The position numbers were made by a program, and so were the translations under genes. The notes under the pieces were generated by a model. The model did not search any database. It saw only the letters and a list, made by a program, of their open reading frames with translations, and was not told where the DNA came from. A stretch of 64,000 nt of DNA from Burkholderiales bacterium. GTDB lineage: Bacteria; Pseudomonadota; Gammaproteobacteria; Burkholderiales; WYBJ01. The stretch spans positions 62,001 through 126,000 of the forward strand of contig JALHQN010000003.1 of NCBI GenBank assembly GCA_022841915.1. Reading direction: 5' to 3'. Position 1 is the first letter of the stretch. Each line of letters begins with the position of its first letter. Shown piece by piece: positions 37,256 to 57,538 of the stretch.

Positions 37256-37636
37256 ATGAGTGCAGTGATCGACGAAGTCATCGAAAAAGTCTCCAGCATG
37301 ACCGTATTGGAACTCTCCGAATGCATCAAGCGCATGGAAGAGAAGTTCGGCGTTTCGGCGGCGGCAGCCGCCGTCGCTGTGGCAGCTCCGGCGGCTGGCG
37401 GGGGCGCAGCGGCTGCTGAAGAGCAAACCGAGTTCACCGTCGTGCTGACCAAGGCAGGCGAGAACAAGGTCAACACCATCAAGGTGGTGAGAACCATCAC
37501 CGGTCTCGGGCTGAAGGAAGCCAAGGATCTGGTCGACGGCGCGCCGAAGCCGGTCAAGGAAGGCATCTCCAAGGCCGACGCAGAAGGCATCTTGAAGCAA
37601 TTGATCGAGGCTGGCGCCACCGCCGAGATGAAGTAA
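37256..37636 (+). CDS. rplL: 50S ribosomal protein L7/L12
   Basis: 126 aa. N-terminal dimerisation domain, Ala/Gly-rich hinge ([18 protein letters not shown], about 38-56) and C-terminal factor-binding domain with [16 protein letters not shown]. Recruits translational GTPases. 42 nt downstream of rplJ. Confidence 0.99.
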   Translation: MSAVIDEVIEKVSSMTVLELSECIKRMEEKFGVSAAAAAVAVAAPAAGGGAAAAEEQTEFTVVLTKAGENKVNTIKVVRTITGLGLKEAKDLVDGAPKPVKEGISKADAEGILKQLIEAGATAEMK

Positions 37637-37643
37637 TGCAGTG

Positions 37644-37672
37644 CGTGCGACCGGCCGTCGGCCGGTCGCACG
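37644..37672 (+). terminator. 13-bp perfect hairpin between rplL and rpoB (attenuator/processing element)
   Basis: CGTGCGACCGGCC-GTC-GGCCGGTCGCACG, immediately after the rplL stop. It is followed by GTTTGATG rather than a T-run, so termination would be partial. In E. coli this same gap holds an attenuator and an RNase III site that lower rpoBC output relative to rplL. Confidence 0.75.
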
Positions 37673-37812
37673 GTTTGATGCTGTAAGGCAGTAGGTGGCA
37701 AGGTACAAGTTTTTGAAGGGTCCGCGGCGCCCAGCCTAGTGTGGGGCAGCCGGGGGAAAAGCGAGAACGCGGCGCCCGCTGCGGCTCCAACCGTCGTCGT
37801 CACGGAGTGACT

Positions 37813-41922
<4,110 letters not shown>

Positions 41923-41972
41923 TCCCGAGTTGTCCGCATACGCAATACCAGGTTCCCCGTAACGGAGGAAAC

Positions 41973-46216
<4,244 letters not shown>

Positions 46217-46220
<4 letters not shown>

Positions 46221-46245
46221 CAGGGCTTCGGCTGACTCCTACAAT
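46217..46245 (+). promoter_or_regulatory. Strong sigma-70 promoter overlapping the rpoC stop
   Basis: TTGACA (46217-46222; it contains the rpoC TGA), 17-nt spacer, TACAAT (46240-46245). Predicted start near 46252. It lies 57 nt upstream of an intrinsic terminator hairpin, so most transcripts would either stop after about 90 nt or be anti-terminated into rpsL. Confidence 0.75.
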
Positions 46246-46308
46246 CGACAGTCTTTATTAGGCCACCTATCGCCCGCACACGGCGACGACGGCTGAGCAA
46301 ATAGCAGT

Positions 46309-46342
46309 GCGACGGCACTCACAAAGTGCCGTCGCGTTTTTT
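46309..46342 (+). terminator. Intrinsic terminator between rpoC and rpsL
   Basis: GCGACGGCACT (46309-46319), 5-nt loop, AGTGCCGTCGC (46325-46335), then G and six T. A textbook Rho-independent terminator. An upstream GACGGC (46288-46293) can pair with the same GCCGTC (46328-46333), giving a possible alternative fold. Confidence 0.92.
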
Positions 46343-46424
46343 GAATCGCCGGTTTCGCGCTCCGCTTCCCGTGTGAGTGCAACCCTCGAAGCAGCTTCGA
46401 CTAAGTACGGCAATCAGGACGCTT

Positions 46425-46802
46425 ATGCCCACGGTAAATCAATTGGTGCGCGGAGCGCGCGTAGCGCGGCGTGCGAAGAGCAAGGTGCCTGCCCTGCAGG
46501 AATCCCCGCAACGACGCGGTGTGTGTACCCGTGTGTACACGACAACGCCGAAGAAGCCGAACTCCGCGCTGCGTAAGGTCGCGAAGGTGCGCCTGACCAA
46601 CGGCTTCGAGGTCATCGGTTATATCGGCGGTGAAGGCCATAACCTGCAGGAGCACTCAGTGGTGCTCATTCGCGGCGGCCGGGTAAAGGATCTCCCGGGT
46701 GTGCGTTATCACATCGTGCGTGGAAGCCTGGATACCGCCGGCGTGAAAGATCGCAAACAGAGCCGCTCAAAATACGGTGCCAAACGGCCCAAAGCCGCGT
46801 AA
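46425..46802 (+). CDS. rpsL: 30S ribosomal protein S12
   Basis: 125 aa. Decoding-centre protein. [20 protein letters not shown] and [13 protein letters not shown] carry the two lysines whose mutation gives streptomycin resistance; both are wild type. ATG 46425 (SD AGGA) matches the family start MPTVNQLVR; the GTG 48 nt upstream is rejected. Start of the str operon. Confidence 0.99.
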   Translation: MPTVNQLVRGARVARRAKSKVPALQESPQRRGVCTRVYTTTPKKPNSALRKVAKVRLTNGFEVIGYIGGEGHNLQEHSVVLIRGGRVKDLPGVRYHIVRGSLDTAGVKDRKQSRSKYGAKRPKAA

Positions 46803-46835
46803 CGAACGCACGTTGATCAGATACGGTAGATAGCC

Positions 46836-47306
46836 ATGCCACGCAGACGCGAAGTTCCGAAACGCGACATCCTGCCCGACCCCAAGTTCGGCAGTCAGGA
46901 TGTAGCCAAATTCATCAACGTGATTACCTCCGACGGCAAGAAGTCGGTGGCAGAGCGCATCGTGTACGGTGCCTTCTCTCAGATTTCGAAAAAGACCGGA
47001 AAGGACCCGTTAGGGGTCTTCGGGCAGGCTGTCGGCAACGTCAAACCGGTGGTCGAGGTGAAGAGCCGTCGCGTCGGTGGCGCCAACTACCAAGTGCCCG
47101 TAGAGGTGAGGCCGATTCGGCGCGCTGCGCTCGCGATGCGCTGGATCAGAGAGGCGGCCCGGAAGCGTGGCGAGAAGTCGATGGGTGCTCGCCTTGCCGG
47201 TGAGTTGCTTGAAGCGGCCGAGGGGCGCGGTGGCGCCATGAAGAAGCGCGACGAGGTTCATCGCATGGCCGATGCCAACAAGGCATTTGCTCACTACCGT
47301 TTCTAA
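46836..47306 (+). CDS. rpsG: 30S ribosomal protein S7
   Basis: 156 aa. [20 protein letters not shown] at the start and C-terminal [20 protein letters not shown] are diagnostic. Nucleates assembly of the 30S head; in E. coli it represses the str mRNA. 33 nt after rpsL. Confidence 0.99.
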   Translation: MPRRREVPKRDILPDPKFGSQDVAKFINVITSDGKKSVAERIVYGAFSQISKKTGKDPLGVFGQAVGNVKPVVEVKSRRVGGANYQVPVEVRPIRRAALAMRWIREAARKRGEKSMGARLAGELLEAAEGRGGAMKKRDEVHRMADANKAFAHYRF

Positions 47307-47388
47307 GCGTCTCGTTGTCGGGCATCGCGCATGAGCGTGCCCTGCTCCGGATCCATACAGCTCCCCCAATATTTGAGAGTTTCCTGAA

Positions 47389-49482
47389 GTGGCCCGCAAA
47401 ACCCCCATCCAGCGCTACCGGAACATTGGCATCGTCGCCCACATCGACGCGGGCAAAACGACGACCACCGAGCGCATCTTGTTCTACACGGGCGTCTCCC
47501 ACAAACTCGGTGAAGTCCACGACGGCACTGCAACGATGGACTGGATGGAGCAGGAGCAGGAGCGGGGCATTACGATTACATCGGCCGCAACCACCTGTTT
47601 CTGGCAAGGCATGGACGGCTCGTTGCCCGAGCATCGGATCAACATCATCGACACGCCCGGGCACGTCGACTTCACGATTGAGGTCGAGCGCAGCCTTCGT
47701 GTGCTCGATGGCTGTTGCACGGTTTTTTGTGCCGTCGGTGGCGTGCAGCCACAAACCGAAACCGTTTGGCGGCAGGCAAACAAGTACGGCGTGCCGCGTC
47801 TTGCGTTCGTGAACAAGATGGACAGGCAGGGCGCGGACTTCATGCGCGTGTTCGATCAGATGCGTGTTCGTCTCAAGGCGAATCCGGTGCCTCTGCAACT
47901 GCCGATCGGCTCCGAAGAGAAATTTGAAGGTGTGGTCGATCTGGTTCGCATGAAGGCGATCTACTGGGATGACGCCAGCCAGGGCATGCGCTTCGACTTG
48001 CGTGATATCCCCGCCGATCTCGCCGACGAGTGTCAATCGTGGCACGAGAAACTCGTGGAGTCGGCGGCTGAGTCGTCCGAAGCGCTGATGAACAAGTATC
48101 TCGAGGAAGGCGATCTGCCTATCGAGGATGTCAAGGCGGGTATACGCGCTCGGACCTTGGCGAACGAAATCGTGCCGATGCTGTGCGGCTCCGCGTTCAA
48201 GAACAAGGGCGTGCAGGCGATGCTCGATGCTGTGATCGACTATCTGCCGGCGCCGATCGACATTCCGCCCATCAAGGGTACGACGGACGACGATCAGCCG
48301 ACCGAGCGCAAGGCGTCGGATGACGAGCCGTTCGCCGGCCTCGCGTTCAAGATCATGACCGATCCGTTTGTCGGTCAGCTGACGTTCTTCCGCGTCTATT
48401 CCGGCGTGGTCGCTTCCGGGGATATGGTCTACAACCCGGTGAAGCGGCGCAAGGAGCGCGTCGGCCGTATTCTTCAGATGCATGCCAATCAGCGCGAAGA
48501 GGTCAAGGAAGTTCGTGCGGGTGATATCGCGGCAGCGGTCGGACTGAAAGATCTCACCACGGGCGATACGCTATGCGACGCCACGAACATCGTTACGCTC
48601 GAGCGGATGGATTTTCCCGATCCCGTGATTCACGTGGCAGTCGAGCCGAAGACCAAGGCTGACCAGGAAAAGATGGGGGTTGCGCTCAATCGCTTGGCGC
48701 AAGAGGATCCTTCGTTCCGCGTGCGGACCGATGAAGAGTCCGGGCAGACGATCATCTCGGGCATGGGTGAGTTGCATCTCGAGATCATCGTCGATCGAAT
48801 GAAGCGCGAATTCGGCGTCGAGGCGAATGTCGGTGCCCCTCAGGTCGCGTACCGCGAGACCATTCGTCGCGACGTGGAGAAAGTCGAAGGCAAGTTCGTC
48901 AAGCAGTCCGGCGGCCGCGGGCAGTACGGGCACGTTTGGCTCAAGATGGAGCCGCAGGAGGCTGGTCTAGGCTTCGCCTTTGTCGACGCGATCAAGGGCG
49001 GTTCGGTGCCTCGGGAATACATCCCCGCGGTCGAGAAGGGCGTCACCGATTCGTTGACGAATGGTGTGCTGGCCGGGTATCCGGTGGTCGACGTCAAGGT
49101 CACGCTGTTCGATGGTTCGTATCACGAAGTCGACTCGAACGAGAATGCCTTCAAAATGGCCGGATCCATGGCCTTCAAGGAAGGTATGCGCAGGGCGAAT
49201 CCGGTGTTGCTCGAGCCGATGATGGCGGTCGAGGTCGAGACGCCTCCGGACTTCGTGGGCAACGTGATCGGTGATCTCTCATCTCGCCGAGGCATGATTC
49301 AGGGCCAGGAAGAAATCGTTGGTCTGATGGTCATCAAGGCCGAAGTTCCGCTTGCGGAGATGTTCGGTTATTCGACGGCGTTACGGTCTGCAACTCAAGG
49401 ACGCGCGACGTACTCGATGGAATTCAAGCACTATGCGGAGGCCCCGAAGAATGTGGCCGAAGCAATCATCAACAAGAAATGA
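47389..49482 (+). CDS. fusA: Elongation factor G
   Basis: 697 aa translocation GTPase. G motifs [23 protein letters not shown] and NKMDRQGAD; domain IV and V segments complete. The start is GTG 47389 (protein begins [14 protein letters not shown]), without a strong SD. 82 nt after rpsG and 39 nt before tufA. Confidence 0.99.
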   Translation: MARKTPIQRYRNIGIVAHIDAGKTTTTERILFYTGVSHKLGEVHDGTATMDWMEQEQERGITITSAATTCFWQGMDGSLPEHRINIIDTPGHVDFTIEVERSLRVLDGCCTVFCAVGGVQPQTETVWRQANKYGVPRLAFVNKMDRQGADFMRVFDQMRVRLKANPVPLQLPIGSEEKFEGVVDLVRMKAIYWDDASQGMRFDLRDIPADLADECQSWHEKLVESAAESSEALMNKYLEEGDLPIEDVKAGIRARTLANEIVPMLCGSAFKNKGVQAMLDAVIDYLPAPIDIPPIKGTTDDDQPTERKASDDEPFAGLAFKIMTDPFVGQLTFFRVYSGVVASGDMVYNPVKRRKERVGRILQMHANQREEVKEVRAGDIAAAVGLKDLTTGDTLCDATNIVTLERMDFPDPVIHVAVEPKTKADQEKMGVALNRLAQEDPSFRVRTDEESGQTIISGMGELHLEIIVDRMKREFGVEANVGAPQVAYRETIRRDVEKVEGKFVKQSGGRGQYGHVWLKMEPQEAGLGFAFVDAIKGGSVPREYIPAVEKGVTDSLTNGVLAGYPVVDVKVTLFDGSYHEVDSNENAFKMAGSMAFKEGMRRANPVLLEPMMAVEVETPPDFVGNVIGDLSSRRGMIQGQEEIVGLMVIKAEVPLAEMFGYSTALRSATQGRATYSMEFKHYAEAPKNVAEAIINKK

Positions 49483-49521
49483 AATTTTTTCCGCAAAGAG
49501 TCGGATTGACGGAGCGTTGCC

Positions 49522-50712
<1,191 letters not shown>

Positions 50713-50717
50713 ACACC

Positions 50718-51032
50718 ATGGCCGTTAAGAATCAGAAAATTCGAATCAGACTCAAGGCTTTTGATTATCGTCTGATCGATCAATCCGCGCTGGAGATTGT
50801 TGATACGGCCAAGCGCACAGGGGCGGTAGTTCGTGGTCCCGTGCCCTTGCCTACCCGTCTGCAGCGCTTCGACGTGCTGCGTTCGCCTCACGTCAACAAG
50901 ACGTCGCGCGACCAGCTCGAGATCAGAACTCATCTACGCCTCATGGATATCATCGATCCGACTGACAAGACGGTCGATGCGCTCATGAAGCTCGATTTGC
51001 CTGCAGGTGTGGACGTAGAGATCAAGCTCTAA
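50718..51032 (+). CDS. rpsJ: 30S ribosomal protein S10
   Basis: 104 aa. [20 protein letters not shown] and [19 protein letters not shown] are diagnostic. Also acts as NusE in antitermination with NusB/NusG. First gene of the S10 operon, 5 nt after tufA. Confidence 0.99.
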   Translation: MAVKNQKIRIRLKAFDYRLIDQSALEIVDTAKRTGAVVRGPVPLPTRLQRFDVLRSPHVNKTSRDQLEIRTHLRLMDIIDPTDKTVDALMKLDLPAGVDVEIKL

Positions 51033-51041
51033 CATCGATGG

Positions 51042-51091
51042 GGGGAAGTTCCCACTTCCCCATTCTTGGCTGCCGGTCAATTGCAACCGGC
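51042..51091 (+). other. Two hairpins in the rpsJ-rplC spacer
   Basis: GGGGAAGT-TCCC-ACTTCCCC (51042-51061) and GCCGGT-N8-ACCGGC (51072-51091). With no gap at tufA-rpsJ, this 83-nt spacer is the first place where S10 operon control (an L4-responsive leader or mRNA processing) could act. The first hairpin is followed by ATTCTTGG, a poor T-run. Confidence 0.5.
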
Positions 51092-51115
51092 CCCTTGGCG
51101 AAAGGGAAACGATAA

Positions 51116-51760
51116 ATGACTATGGGATTGGTCGGCCGGAAGGTCGGCATGACACGTATATTTACAGATGAGGGCGACAGCGTTCCGGTCACCGTTCTCG
51201 ACGTATCCAACAACCGCGTCGCGCAGGTTCGCGACGCTGACCGAGATGGATATGTTGCAGTCCAGGTGATTTTCGGTTCACGCCGGGCGTCGCGAGTCAC
51301 CAAAGCGTTGGCGGGACACTATGCTAAGGCCGGTGTCGAGGCCGGTAGTCTGACGCGAGAATTTCGGGTCACCGCAGAAGAGGCCGCCGGATTCGCTCCT
51401 GGGGCAGTGGTCGGACCAGAGCTGTTCAAAGAGGGGCAGCATGTCGACGTGGTCGGAACCACCATCGGCAAGGGCTTCGCTGGTGCGATCAAGCGTCACC
51501 ACTTCAGATCCAATCGTGCTACCCACGGTAACTCGGTCACAACGCGTGCGCCCGGCTCGATCGGGCAAGCGCAGGATCCGGGGCGCGTGTTTCCTGGAAA
51601 GAAGATGCCGGGTCATCTGGGCGCGGCGCGCCGCACGGCCCAAAATCTGAAGGTTGTGCGCATCGATGCCGAGCGCAAGTTGCTGCTTGTGCGCGGCGCT
51701 GTTCCCGGACATGCCGGTGGTGCGATTACCGTCGCGCCGTCGAAGAAGGCGAGGGGCTGA
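51116..51760 (+). CDS. rplC: 50S ribosomal protein L3
   Basis: 214 aa. [20 protein letters not shown] near the start and [20 protein letters not shown] with the methylated-Gln region [21 protein letters not shown] (read as two parts) are typical. Its stop shares one base with the rplD start. Confidence 0.99.
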   Translation: MTMGLVGRKVGMTRIFTDEGDSVPVTVLDVSNNRVAQVRDADRDGYVAVQVIFGSRRASRVTKALAGHYAKAGVEAGSLTREFRVTAEEAAGFAPGAVVGPELFKEGQHVDVVGTTIGKGFAGAIKRHHFRSNRATHGNSVTTRAPGSIGQAQDPGRVFPGKKMPGHLGAARRTAQNLKVVRIDAERKLLLVRGAVPGHAGGAITVAPSKKARG

Positions 51761-52380
51761 TGGATCTACAACTGATCAACGACAAGGGCGAGGCTACTGC
51801 ATCCGTGGCCGGCTCTGATGCAGTCTTCGGGCGCACCTACAACGAGGCGCTCGTGCACCAGTTGGTTACGGCGTACCTGGCCAACGGTCGCAGTGGCACG
51901 CGGGCGCAGTTGGGACGCAGTGACGTCAACAAAAGCACGGCGAAACCGTGGCGGCAGAAAGGCACCGGACGTGCGCGTGCCGGTCGGGCGTCGAGCCCGC
52001 TTTGGCGTGGCGGGGGGAAGATCTTTCCGTCCAGCCCGGAAGAGAACTTTACCCACAAGGTCAATCGCAAGGTGTATCGGGCCGGTATCGCGACCATATT
52101 GTCGCAGCTCGTCCGCGAAGGGCGGCTGAAGGTCGTCGAGGACTTCGCGATCGACGCGCCCAAGACCAAGCTGCTCGCAACAAAGCTCAAAGGCATGGGA
52201 CTAGAGCGGGTGCTCATCGTGACCGATAACGTCGACGAAAACCTGCTTCTTTCTTCCCGCAACCTGGTGAATGTCGAAGTGGTGAATGTTCATCAGGCAG
52301 ATCCTGTCAGTCTGGTCGGTTTCCCTCAGGTGCTTGTTACCCGGGCGGCCCTTGCCAAGATCGAGGAGGCATACGCATGA
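51760..52380 (+). CDS. rplD: 50S ribosomal protein L4
   Basis: 206 aa. Central RNA-binding loop [20 protein letters not shown] is conserved. Lines the exit tunnel and in E. coli represses the S10 operon. ATG 51760 overlaps the rplC stop; its own stop overlaps rplW. Confidence 0.99.
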   Translation: MDLQLINDKGEATASVAGSDAVFGRTYNEALVHQLVTAYLANGRSGTRAQLGRSDVNKSTAKPWRQKGTGRARAGRASSPLWRGGGKIFPSSPEENFTHKVNRKVYRAGIATILSQLVREGRLKVVEDFAIDAPKTKLLATKLKGMGLERVLIVTDNVDENLLLSSRNLVNVEVVNVHQADPVSLVGFPQVLVTRAALAKIEEAYA

Positions 52381-52712
52381 GCGAATCTGCCAAGACACTA
52401 GGCGTCGGACGCCAGCAGCGGCTGATGCAAGTTTTGCTGGGACCGGCGATATCCGAGAAAAGCACGATGGTCGGCGACAAGCATAACCAAGTCGTGTTCC
52501 GGGTCGACCGGACTGCGACGAAGGGAGACGTAAAGGCGGCCGTCGAATTGATGTTCAAGGTGGAAGTCGATGGCGTCCAAGTCTTGAACGTCAAAGGCAA
52601 GGAAAAGCGCACCGGCCGTTTCATCGGGCGACGCAACAGTTGGAAGAAGGCGTACGTCCGTCTTAAAGCCGGACAAGAGATCAATTTCGCTGAAGGCGGG
52701 GAGGCCAAGTAA
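52377..52712 (+). CDS. rplW: 50S ribosomal protein L23
   Basis: 111 aa, somewhat longer at the N-terminus than the ~98-aa norm ([14 protein letters not shown] precedes the usual [15 protein letters not shown]). [17 protein letters not shown] is diagnostic. Tunnel-exit docking site for trigger factor and SRP. ATGA overlap with rplD; stop overlaps the rplB start. Confidence 0.98.
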   Translation: MSESAKTLGVGRQQRLMQVLLGPAISEKSTMVGDKHNQVVFRVDRTATKGDVKAAVELMFKVEVDGVQVLNVKGKEKRTGRFIGRRNSWKKAYVRLKAGQEINFAEGGEAK

Positions 52713-53545
52713 TGGCGCTGATCAAGGTCAAGCCGACATCCCCGGGGAGGCGCTCGCTGGTGAAGGTCGTCAATCGCGATCTTCACAAGGGCAAACCCTA
52801 CGCCCCCCTGATCGAGAGTCAAAGTAAGCGTGCCGGCCGCAACAACGGCGGTCGCATCACGATGCGCCACCAAGGTGGCGGTCATAAACAAGCGTATCGG
52901 ATCATCGATTTTCGCAGGAACAAAGATGCAATTCCCGCGAAGGTGGAGCGGATTGAGTATGATCCGAACCGAAGCGCCAACATTGCGCTGGTGTGTTACG
53001 CGGATGGTGAACGGCGCTACATCATTGCGCCCAAGGGCGTAGGAGTGGGCGCTCAATTGATGAGCGGGCCCGAGGCCCCCATCAAGGACGGCAACTGCAT
53101 GCCGCTGCGGAACGTGCCGGTCGGAAGCACAATTCACTGCGTCGAGATGCTGCCGGGCAAGGGTGCACAGTTGGCTCGTTCGGCGGGGACCTCAGTTCAG
53201 CTTCTCGCTCGTGAAGGCAGCTACGCGCAGCTTCGGCTACGCTCTGGTGAGATTCGTCGCGCACACGTGGATTGTCGCGCAACGATCGGTGAAGTGGGCA
53301 ACTCGGAGCACTCGCTGCGGTCGATTGGCAAAGCCGGCGCAAAGCGGTGGCGCGGCATCAGGCCAACGGTGCGTGGCGTGGCGATGAATCCGATCGATCA
53401 CCCGCACGGTGGTGGTGAAGGACGGACCGCGTCGGCGCAGCCGCAGGTTAGTCCATGGGGCGTGCTCTCGAAGGGCTACAAGACACGTAAAAACAAGCGC
53501 ACCGATTCCATGATCGTGCGGCGCCGGAACAGCAACAAGGGCTAA
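52712..53545 (+). CDS. rplB: 50S ribosomal protein L2
   Basis: 277 aa. [20 protein letters not shown] and the C-terminal [14 protein letters not shown] with the conserved His near the peptidyl-transferase centre. TAATG overlap with rplW. Confidence 0.99.
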   Translation: MALIKVKPTSPGRRSLVKVVNRDLHKGKPYAPLIESQSKRAGRNNGGRITMRHQGGGHKQAYRIIDFRRNKDAIPAKVERIEYDPNRSANIALVCYADGERRYIIAPKGVGVGAQLMSGPEAPIKDGNCMPLRNVPVGSTIHCVEMLPGKGAQLARSAGTSVQLLAREGSYAQLRLRSGEIRRAHVDCRATIGEVGNSEHSLRSIGKAGAKRWRGIRPTVRGVAMNPIDHPHGGGEGRTASAQPQVSPWGVLSKGYKTRKNKRTDSMIVRRRNSNKG

Positions 53546-53548
53546 TCC

Positions 53549-53851
53549 ATGGCACGTTCCATCAAGAAGGGTCCTTTCGTCGATCTCCATCTTTTGAAGA
53601 AGGTGGATACTGCCCGGACTTCGGGCGATAAGCGGCCGATCAAGACTTGGTCGCGTCGGTCGACCATACTGCCGGACTTCGTCGGGTTGACCATCGCTGT
53701 TCATAACGGAAAGCAACACATTCCGGTTTATGTGAGCGAGAACATGGTCGGTCACAAACTGGGCGAGTTTTCGCATACGCGCACCTTCAAAGGGCACACG
53801 CGGGCTGGCGGCGCCGATAAACGGTCCGGGCCTGGCGGTCCGCGGAAGTAG
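53549..53851 (+). CDS. rpsS: 30S ribosomal protein S19
   Basis: 100 aa, about 8 residues longer than usual owing to a basic Gly-rich tail ([11 protein letters not shown]). [19 protein letters not shown] and [20 protein letters not shown] are typical. 3 nt after rplB. Confidence 0.99.
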   Translation: MARSIKKGPFVDLHLLKKVDTARTSGDKRPIKTWSRRSTILPDFVGLTIAVHNGKQHIPVYVSENMVGHKLGEFSHTRTFKGHTRAGGADKRSGPGGPRK

Positions 53852-53863
53852 TGGAGAACTGAA

Positions 53864-54202
53864 ATGGAAACCACAGCGAAGCTGCGGGGCGTACGCCTTT
53901 CGGCACAGAAGGGCCGGCTCGTCGCCGATCAAGTGCGCGGTTTGCCCGTCGATCGCGCGTTGAACGTGTTGCAGTTCAGTCCGAAGCGTGCGGCAGTGAT
54001 CATTCGCAAAGTCGTCGAGTCGGCCATCGCGAACGCGGAACACAATGATGGCGCGGACATCGACGAGTTGAAGATCACTCAGATTTTGGTGGAGCGAGGA
54101 ACGTTTTTACGACGATTCCGCGCGCGTGCCAAAGGACGAGCCAATCGGATCTTGAAGCCCACCTGTCATATCTTCGTGACAGTCGGCGACGGAAGGAAGT
54201 AA
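53864..54202 (+). CDS. rplV: 50S ribosomal protein L22
   Basis: 112 aa. Tunnel protein; [20 protein letters not shown] at the start, C-terminal hairpin [20 protein letters not shown] with no macrolide-resistance deletion visible. 12 nt after rpsS. Confidence 0.99.
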   Translation: METTAKLRGVRLSAQKGRLVADQVRGLPVDRALNVLQFSPKRAAVIIRKVVESAIANAEHNDGADIDELKITQILVERGTFLRRFRARAKGRANRILKPTCHIFVTVGDGRK

Positions 54203-54205
54203 GCC

Positions 54206-54943
54206 ATGGGTCAGAAAATTCATCCGACAGGATTCCGTCTCGCGGTCAATCGCGGTTGGGCATCGCGTTGGTATGCTAACAATCGCAACTTTGCCGCGAT
54301 GCTGAACGAAGACATCACTGTTCGCGACTATCTCAAAAAGAAACTCGCGCATGCAGCGGTTGGAAGAGTAGTGATCGAGCGCCCTGCCAAGAACGCTCGC
54401 ATTACTGTCCACAGTGCGCGCCCCGGTGTAGTCATCGGGAAGAAGGGTGAGGACATCGAGGTCCTGCGTACCGAACTCCAACGCATGCTGCGTGTTCCGG
54501 TGCACGTCAATATCGAGGAAATTCGCAAGCCCGAATTGGACGCTCAACTGGTGGCGGATTCGATCGCGACCCAACTCCAGAAGCGAATCATGTTTCGGCG
54601 TGCAATGAAGCGTGCAATTACCAACGCGATGCGACTTGGCGCGCAAGGTATCAAGATTGCCAGCGCGGGTCGTTTGAACGGCATCGAGATCGCGCGTTCG
54701 GAGTGGTATCGGGAAGGTCGCGTACCGTTGCATACGCTGCGTGCCGACATAGATTATGGATTTGCCGAAGCAAAAACCACGTACGGAGTCATCGGCATAA
54801 AAGTATGGGTGTTCAAGGGCGAGACGATCGGGAAGGGCGAGCGCCCGGTCGGACCTGCTGCGGCGGAAACGCCGGCAGATGCTCCGGCACCTCAACGCCG
54901 CCCACGCAAGACGGGAGCCAAACAGAATGCTGCAGCCAGCTAG
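54206..54943 (+). CDS. rpsC: 30S ribosomal protein S3
   Basis: 245 aa. KH domain with [35 protein letters not shown] at the start. The C-terminal tail after residue 211 is Ala/Pro/Lys-rich. Its last 17 nt overlap the start of rplP. Confidence 0.99.
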   Translation: MGQKIHPTGFRLAVNRGWASRWYANNRNFAAMLNEDITVRDYLKKKLAHAAVGRVVIERPAKNARITVHSARPGVVIGKKGEDIEVLRTELQRMLRVPVHVNIEEIRKPELDAQLVADSIATQLQKRIMFRRAMKRAITNAMRLGAQGIKIASAGRLNGIEIARSEWYREGRVPLHTLRADIDYGFAEAKTTYGVIGIKVWVFKGETIGKGERPVGPAAAETPADAPAPQRRPRKTGAKQNAAAS

Positions 54944-55343
54944 GCGCAAGTACCGCAAAGAGCAGAAGGGCCGCAATAAAGGCGTGGCTACCCGGGGTAA
55001 CCGGGTGAGCTTCGGTGAGTTCGGTCTCAAGGCTCTGGGTCGGGGACGATTGACGGCGCGCCAGATCGAAGCGGCTCGTCGTGCGATGACCCGCCACATC
55101 AAACGCGGCGGTCGGATCTGGATTCGTATTTTCCCGGACAAGCCGATCTCCCAGAAACCAGCCGAAGTACGGATGGGTAACGGCAAGGGAAATCCCGAGT
55201 ACTGGGTCGCCGAAATTCAGCCCGGCAAAGTCCTGTACGAGATGGACGGTGTCGACGAAGCGTTGGCCCGACAGGCATTCACGTTGGCTGCGGCGAAACT
55301 GCCGTTGCGTTGCACGTTCGTCGTCAGGCAGCTTGGAGGGTAA
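54927..55343 (+). CDS. rplP: 50S ribosomal protein L16
   Basis: 138 aa. [19 protein letters not shown] and [20 protein letters not shown] are diagnostic. ATG 54927 lies inside the end of rpsC (17-nt overlap), which implies coupled translation. Binds near the A-site tRNA elbow. Confidence 0.98.
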   Translation: MLQPARRKYRKEQKGRNKGVATRGNRVSFGEFGLKALGRGRLTARQIEAARRAMTRHIKRGGRIWIRIFPDKPISQKPAEVRMGNGKGNPEYWVAEIQPGKVLYEMDGVDEALARQAFTLAAAKLPLRCTFVVRQLGG

Positions 55344-55346
55344 GCA

Positions 55347-55532
55347 ATGAAGGCGAAAGAACTCAGAGCCAAGAATCCCGCGGATCTTGAGCAAGAGCTA
55401 ACGGAGCTTCTTCGAGCGCAGTTCGGTCTGCGCATGCAGAAGGCGACGCAGCAGTTGTCGAACAGCAGTCAGCTGCGCAAGGTGCGCAAAGACATAGCCC
55501 GAGTGCGCACCGTGCTCGGCGAGAAAGGATAG
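55347..55532 (+). CDS. rpmC: 50S ribosomal protein L29
   Basis: 61 aa helical hairpin; [20 protein letters not shown] and C-terminal [17 protein letters not shown] fit. Located at the tunnel exit beside L23. 3 nt after rplP. Confidence 0.98.
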   Translation: MKAKELRAKNPADLEQELTELLRAQFGLRMQKATQQLSNSSQLRKVRKDIARVRTVLGEKG

Positions 55533-55537
55533 CGCCG

Positions 55538-55801
55538 ATGAGTGAGGCGAAAAGAGCGCGGACCCTGAGCGGACGCGTCGTGAGCGACAAGATGGACAAG
55601 ACCGTTACCGTTTTGGTCGAGCGGAAAGTAACGCACCCCATCTATGGCAAGATCATTCGGCGCAGTCAAAAGTTTCATGCGCACGACGAAACGAACGAAT
55701 GCCACACCGGTGACATTGTGTTGATACAAGAATGCCGGCCGCTCTCTCGCACCAAGAGTTGGCGGGTAACGCAGTTGGTTGAGAAAGCAAATAACGTCTG
55801 A
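55538..55801 (+). CDS. rpsQ: 30S ribosomal protein S17
   Basis: 87 aa OB fold. [20 protein letters not shown] and [20 protein letters not shown] are diagnostic. Last gene of the S10 operon; a promoter follows. Confidence 0.99.
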   Translation: MSEAKRARTLSGRVVSDKMDKTVTVLVERKVTHPIYGKIIRRSQKFHAHDETNECHTGDIVLIQECRPLSRTKSWRVTQLVEKANNV

Positions 55802-55807
55802 ACAACG

Positions 55808-55837
55808 TTTACAATTGTTTCGGGGCCGCGCTATAAT
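55808..55837 (+). promoter_or_regulatory. Promoter at the S10/spc operon boundary
   Basis: TTTACA (55808-55813), 18-nt spacer, TATAAT (55832-55837), in the 145-nt gap between rpsQ and rplN. Predicted start near 55844, about 100 nt before rplN. Corresponds in position to the spc promoter of E. coli. Confidence 0.8.
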
Positions 55838-55946
55838 CGCTGGCTTCCATTCATTCGCCCGAGCGTCATGCTTGGGCGCCAGACCCGACGGGTTCCAATA
55901 CTGGCCGCGATGCGGACCAAGTTGGAAGTAGTGCGAGAGAACGAAA

Positions 55947-56315
55947 ATGATCCAGATGCAGACCATGCTGGATGTCGCTGACAACACTGGTGCGCGCACT
56001 GTCATGTGCATCAAGGTTCTCGGGGGCTCCAAGCGCCGTTACGCAGGCATCGGCGACGTCATTAAGGTGAGCGTCAAAGATGCGGCACCGCGTGGCAGGG
56101 TGAAAAAGGGCGAGGTCTACGACGCAGTCGTGGTTCGCACCGCGAAGGGTGTTCGACGTCCGGACGGTTCGTTGGTCCGATTCGACGGTAATGCCGCGGT
56201 GCTCCTCAATCAAAAACTCGAGCCTATCGGGACTCGAATCTTCGGGCCGGTCACGCGTGAACTGCGGACCGAGCGCTTCATGAAGATCGTGTCGCTGGCG
56301 CCCGAAGTCCTGTGA
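55947..56315 (+). CDS. rplN: 50S ribosomal protein L14
   Basis: 122 aa. [20 protein letters not shown] and [20 protein letters not shown] are diagnostic. Contacts L19 and the 30S bridge. First gene after the spc promoter. Confidence 0.99.
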   Translation: MIQMQTMLDVADNTGARTVMCIKVLGGSKRRYAGIGDVIKVSVKDAAPRGRVKKGEVYDAVVVRTAKGVRRPDGSLVRFDGNAAVLLNQKLEPIGTRIFGPVTRELRTERFMKIVSLAPEVL

Positions 56316-56328
56316 TGGGAGAGGGTGA

Positions 56329-56646
56329 ATGCACAAGATAAAGAAGGGCGACGATGTCGTCGTGATGACCGGCAAAGACAAGGGCAAGCGGGGAACCGTG
56401 TTGGTCGTGCTCGATGCCGAGCGCCTGGTGGTCGAAGGTGCCAACAAGGTAAAGAAGCATCAGCGTCCGAATCCCATGCGTGGGCTAACGGGTGGCATTG
56501 TCGAGAAGGAAATGCCGCTCCATGTGTCGAAGGTCGCAATCTACAATCCTCAGACCAGCAAGGCCGATCGCGTCGGCTTCCGGTTGCTTGAGGATGGGCG
56601 GAAGGTGCGGTTCTTTAAGTCCAACGGTGAAGTGATCGACGCCTAG
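56329..56646 (+). CDS. rplX: 50S ribosomal protein L24
   Basis: 105 aa. KOW motif [20 protein letters not shown] and [19 protein letters not shown]. Assembly initiator of the 50S subunit. 13 nt after rplN. Confidence 0.99.
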   Translation: MHKIKKGDDVVVMTGKDKGKRGTVLVVLDAERLVVEGANKVKKHQRPNPMRGLTGGIVEKEMPLHVSKVAIYNPQTSKADRVGFRLLEDGRKVRFFKSNGEVIDA

Positions 56647-56674
56647 TGCGGCGAATAGCGAGGCAGAGACAGTC

Positions 56675-57214
56675 ATGGCGCGTTTGCACGACCATTACCG
56701 CGACACCGTAGTCACGCAGCTCACAGAGCAATTCGGCTACAAATCGGTCATGGAAGTCCCCCGAATTCAAAAGATAACCCTGAACATGGGGGTCGGCGAA
56801 GCGGTAGCTGATAAGAAGGTGATGGACCACGCAGTCTCGGATATGACCAAGATCGCGGGCCAGAAGCCGGTTATTACCAAGGCAAGAAAGTCGATCGCCG
56901 GCTTCAAGATCAGGCAGGGGTACCCCATCGGATGCAAGGTCACACTGCGTGGTAAGCGGATGTATGAGTTTCTGGATCGCCTCGTATCGGTGGCGATTCC
57001 CCGGATTCGCGACTTTCGCGGCATCCCTGCCCGGTCGTTCGACGGCCGCGGAAACTTCAACATGGGTGTCAGGGAGCAGATAATTTTTCCTGAGATCGAG
57101 TACGACAAGATCGATGCGATCCGTGGAATGAACATAACGATCACCACCACGGCAAAGAACGATGAGGAAGCACGTGCCTTGTTGGCGGCGTTTCGCTTCC
57201 CCTTCAGGAACTGA
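56675..57214 (+). CDS. rplE: 50S ribosomal protein L5
   Basis: 179 aa. [20 protein letters not shown] and [20 protein letters not shown] are typical. Part of the 5S rRNP and contacts P-site tRNA. Confidence 0.99.
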   Translation: MARLHDHYRDTVVTQLTEQFGYKSVMEVPRIQKITLNMGVGEAVADKKVMDHAVSDMTKIAGQKPVITKARKSIAGFKIRQGYPIGCKVTLRGKRMYEFLDRLVSVAIPRIRDFRGIPARSFDGRGNFNMGVREQIIFPEIEYDKIDAIRGMNITITTTAKNDEEARALLAAFRFPFRN

Positions 57215-57222
57215 GGTTAGTC

Positions 57223-57528
57223 ATGGCGAAATTGTCACTCATCAATCGCGACCTAAAGCGTCGCGCCACGGTGAAAAAGTATGCCGCAAAACGGGACGCC
57301 TTGTTCGCGATCCTGAATGACACGCGCGCGACCGACGAGGCACGGCAAAGTGCGCGGGATAAACTGCAGCAGTTGCCGCGCGACGCGAGTCCTGTGCGTG
57401 TACGCAACCGTTGTGCCCTCACGGGAAGGCCGCGCGGAACGTTTCGCAAATTCGGTCTGGCGCGCAATAAGCTGCGCGAAATCGCGATGCGGGGCGAGAT
57501 TCCCGGCGTCATCAAGGCTAGCTGGTAG
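57223..57528 (+). CDS. rpsN: 30S ribosomal protein S14 (zinc-free type)
   Basis: 101 aa, long form without the CXXC zinc ribbon: only one Cys ([11 protein letters not shown]). C-terminal [18 protein letters not shown] is the usual ending. In contrast, S4 and L36 in this window keep zinc sites. Confidence 0.99.
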   Translation: MAKLSLINRDLKRRATVKKYAAKRDALFAILNDTRATDEARQSARDKLQQLPRDASPVRVRNRCALTGRPRGTFRKFGLARNKLREIAMRGEIPGVIKASW

Positions 57529-57538
57529 GAGAATCTGG

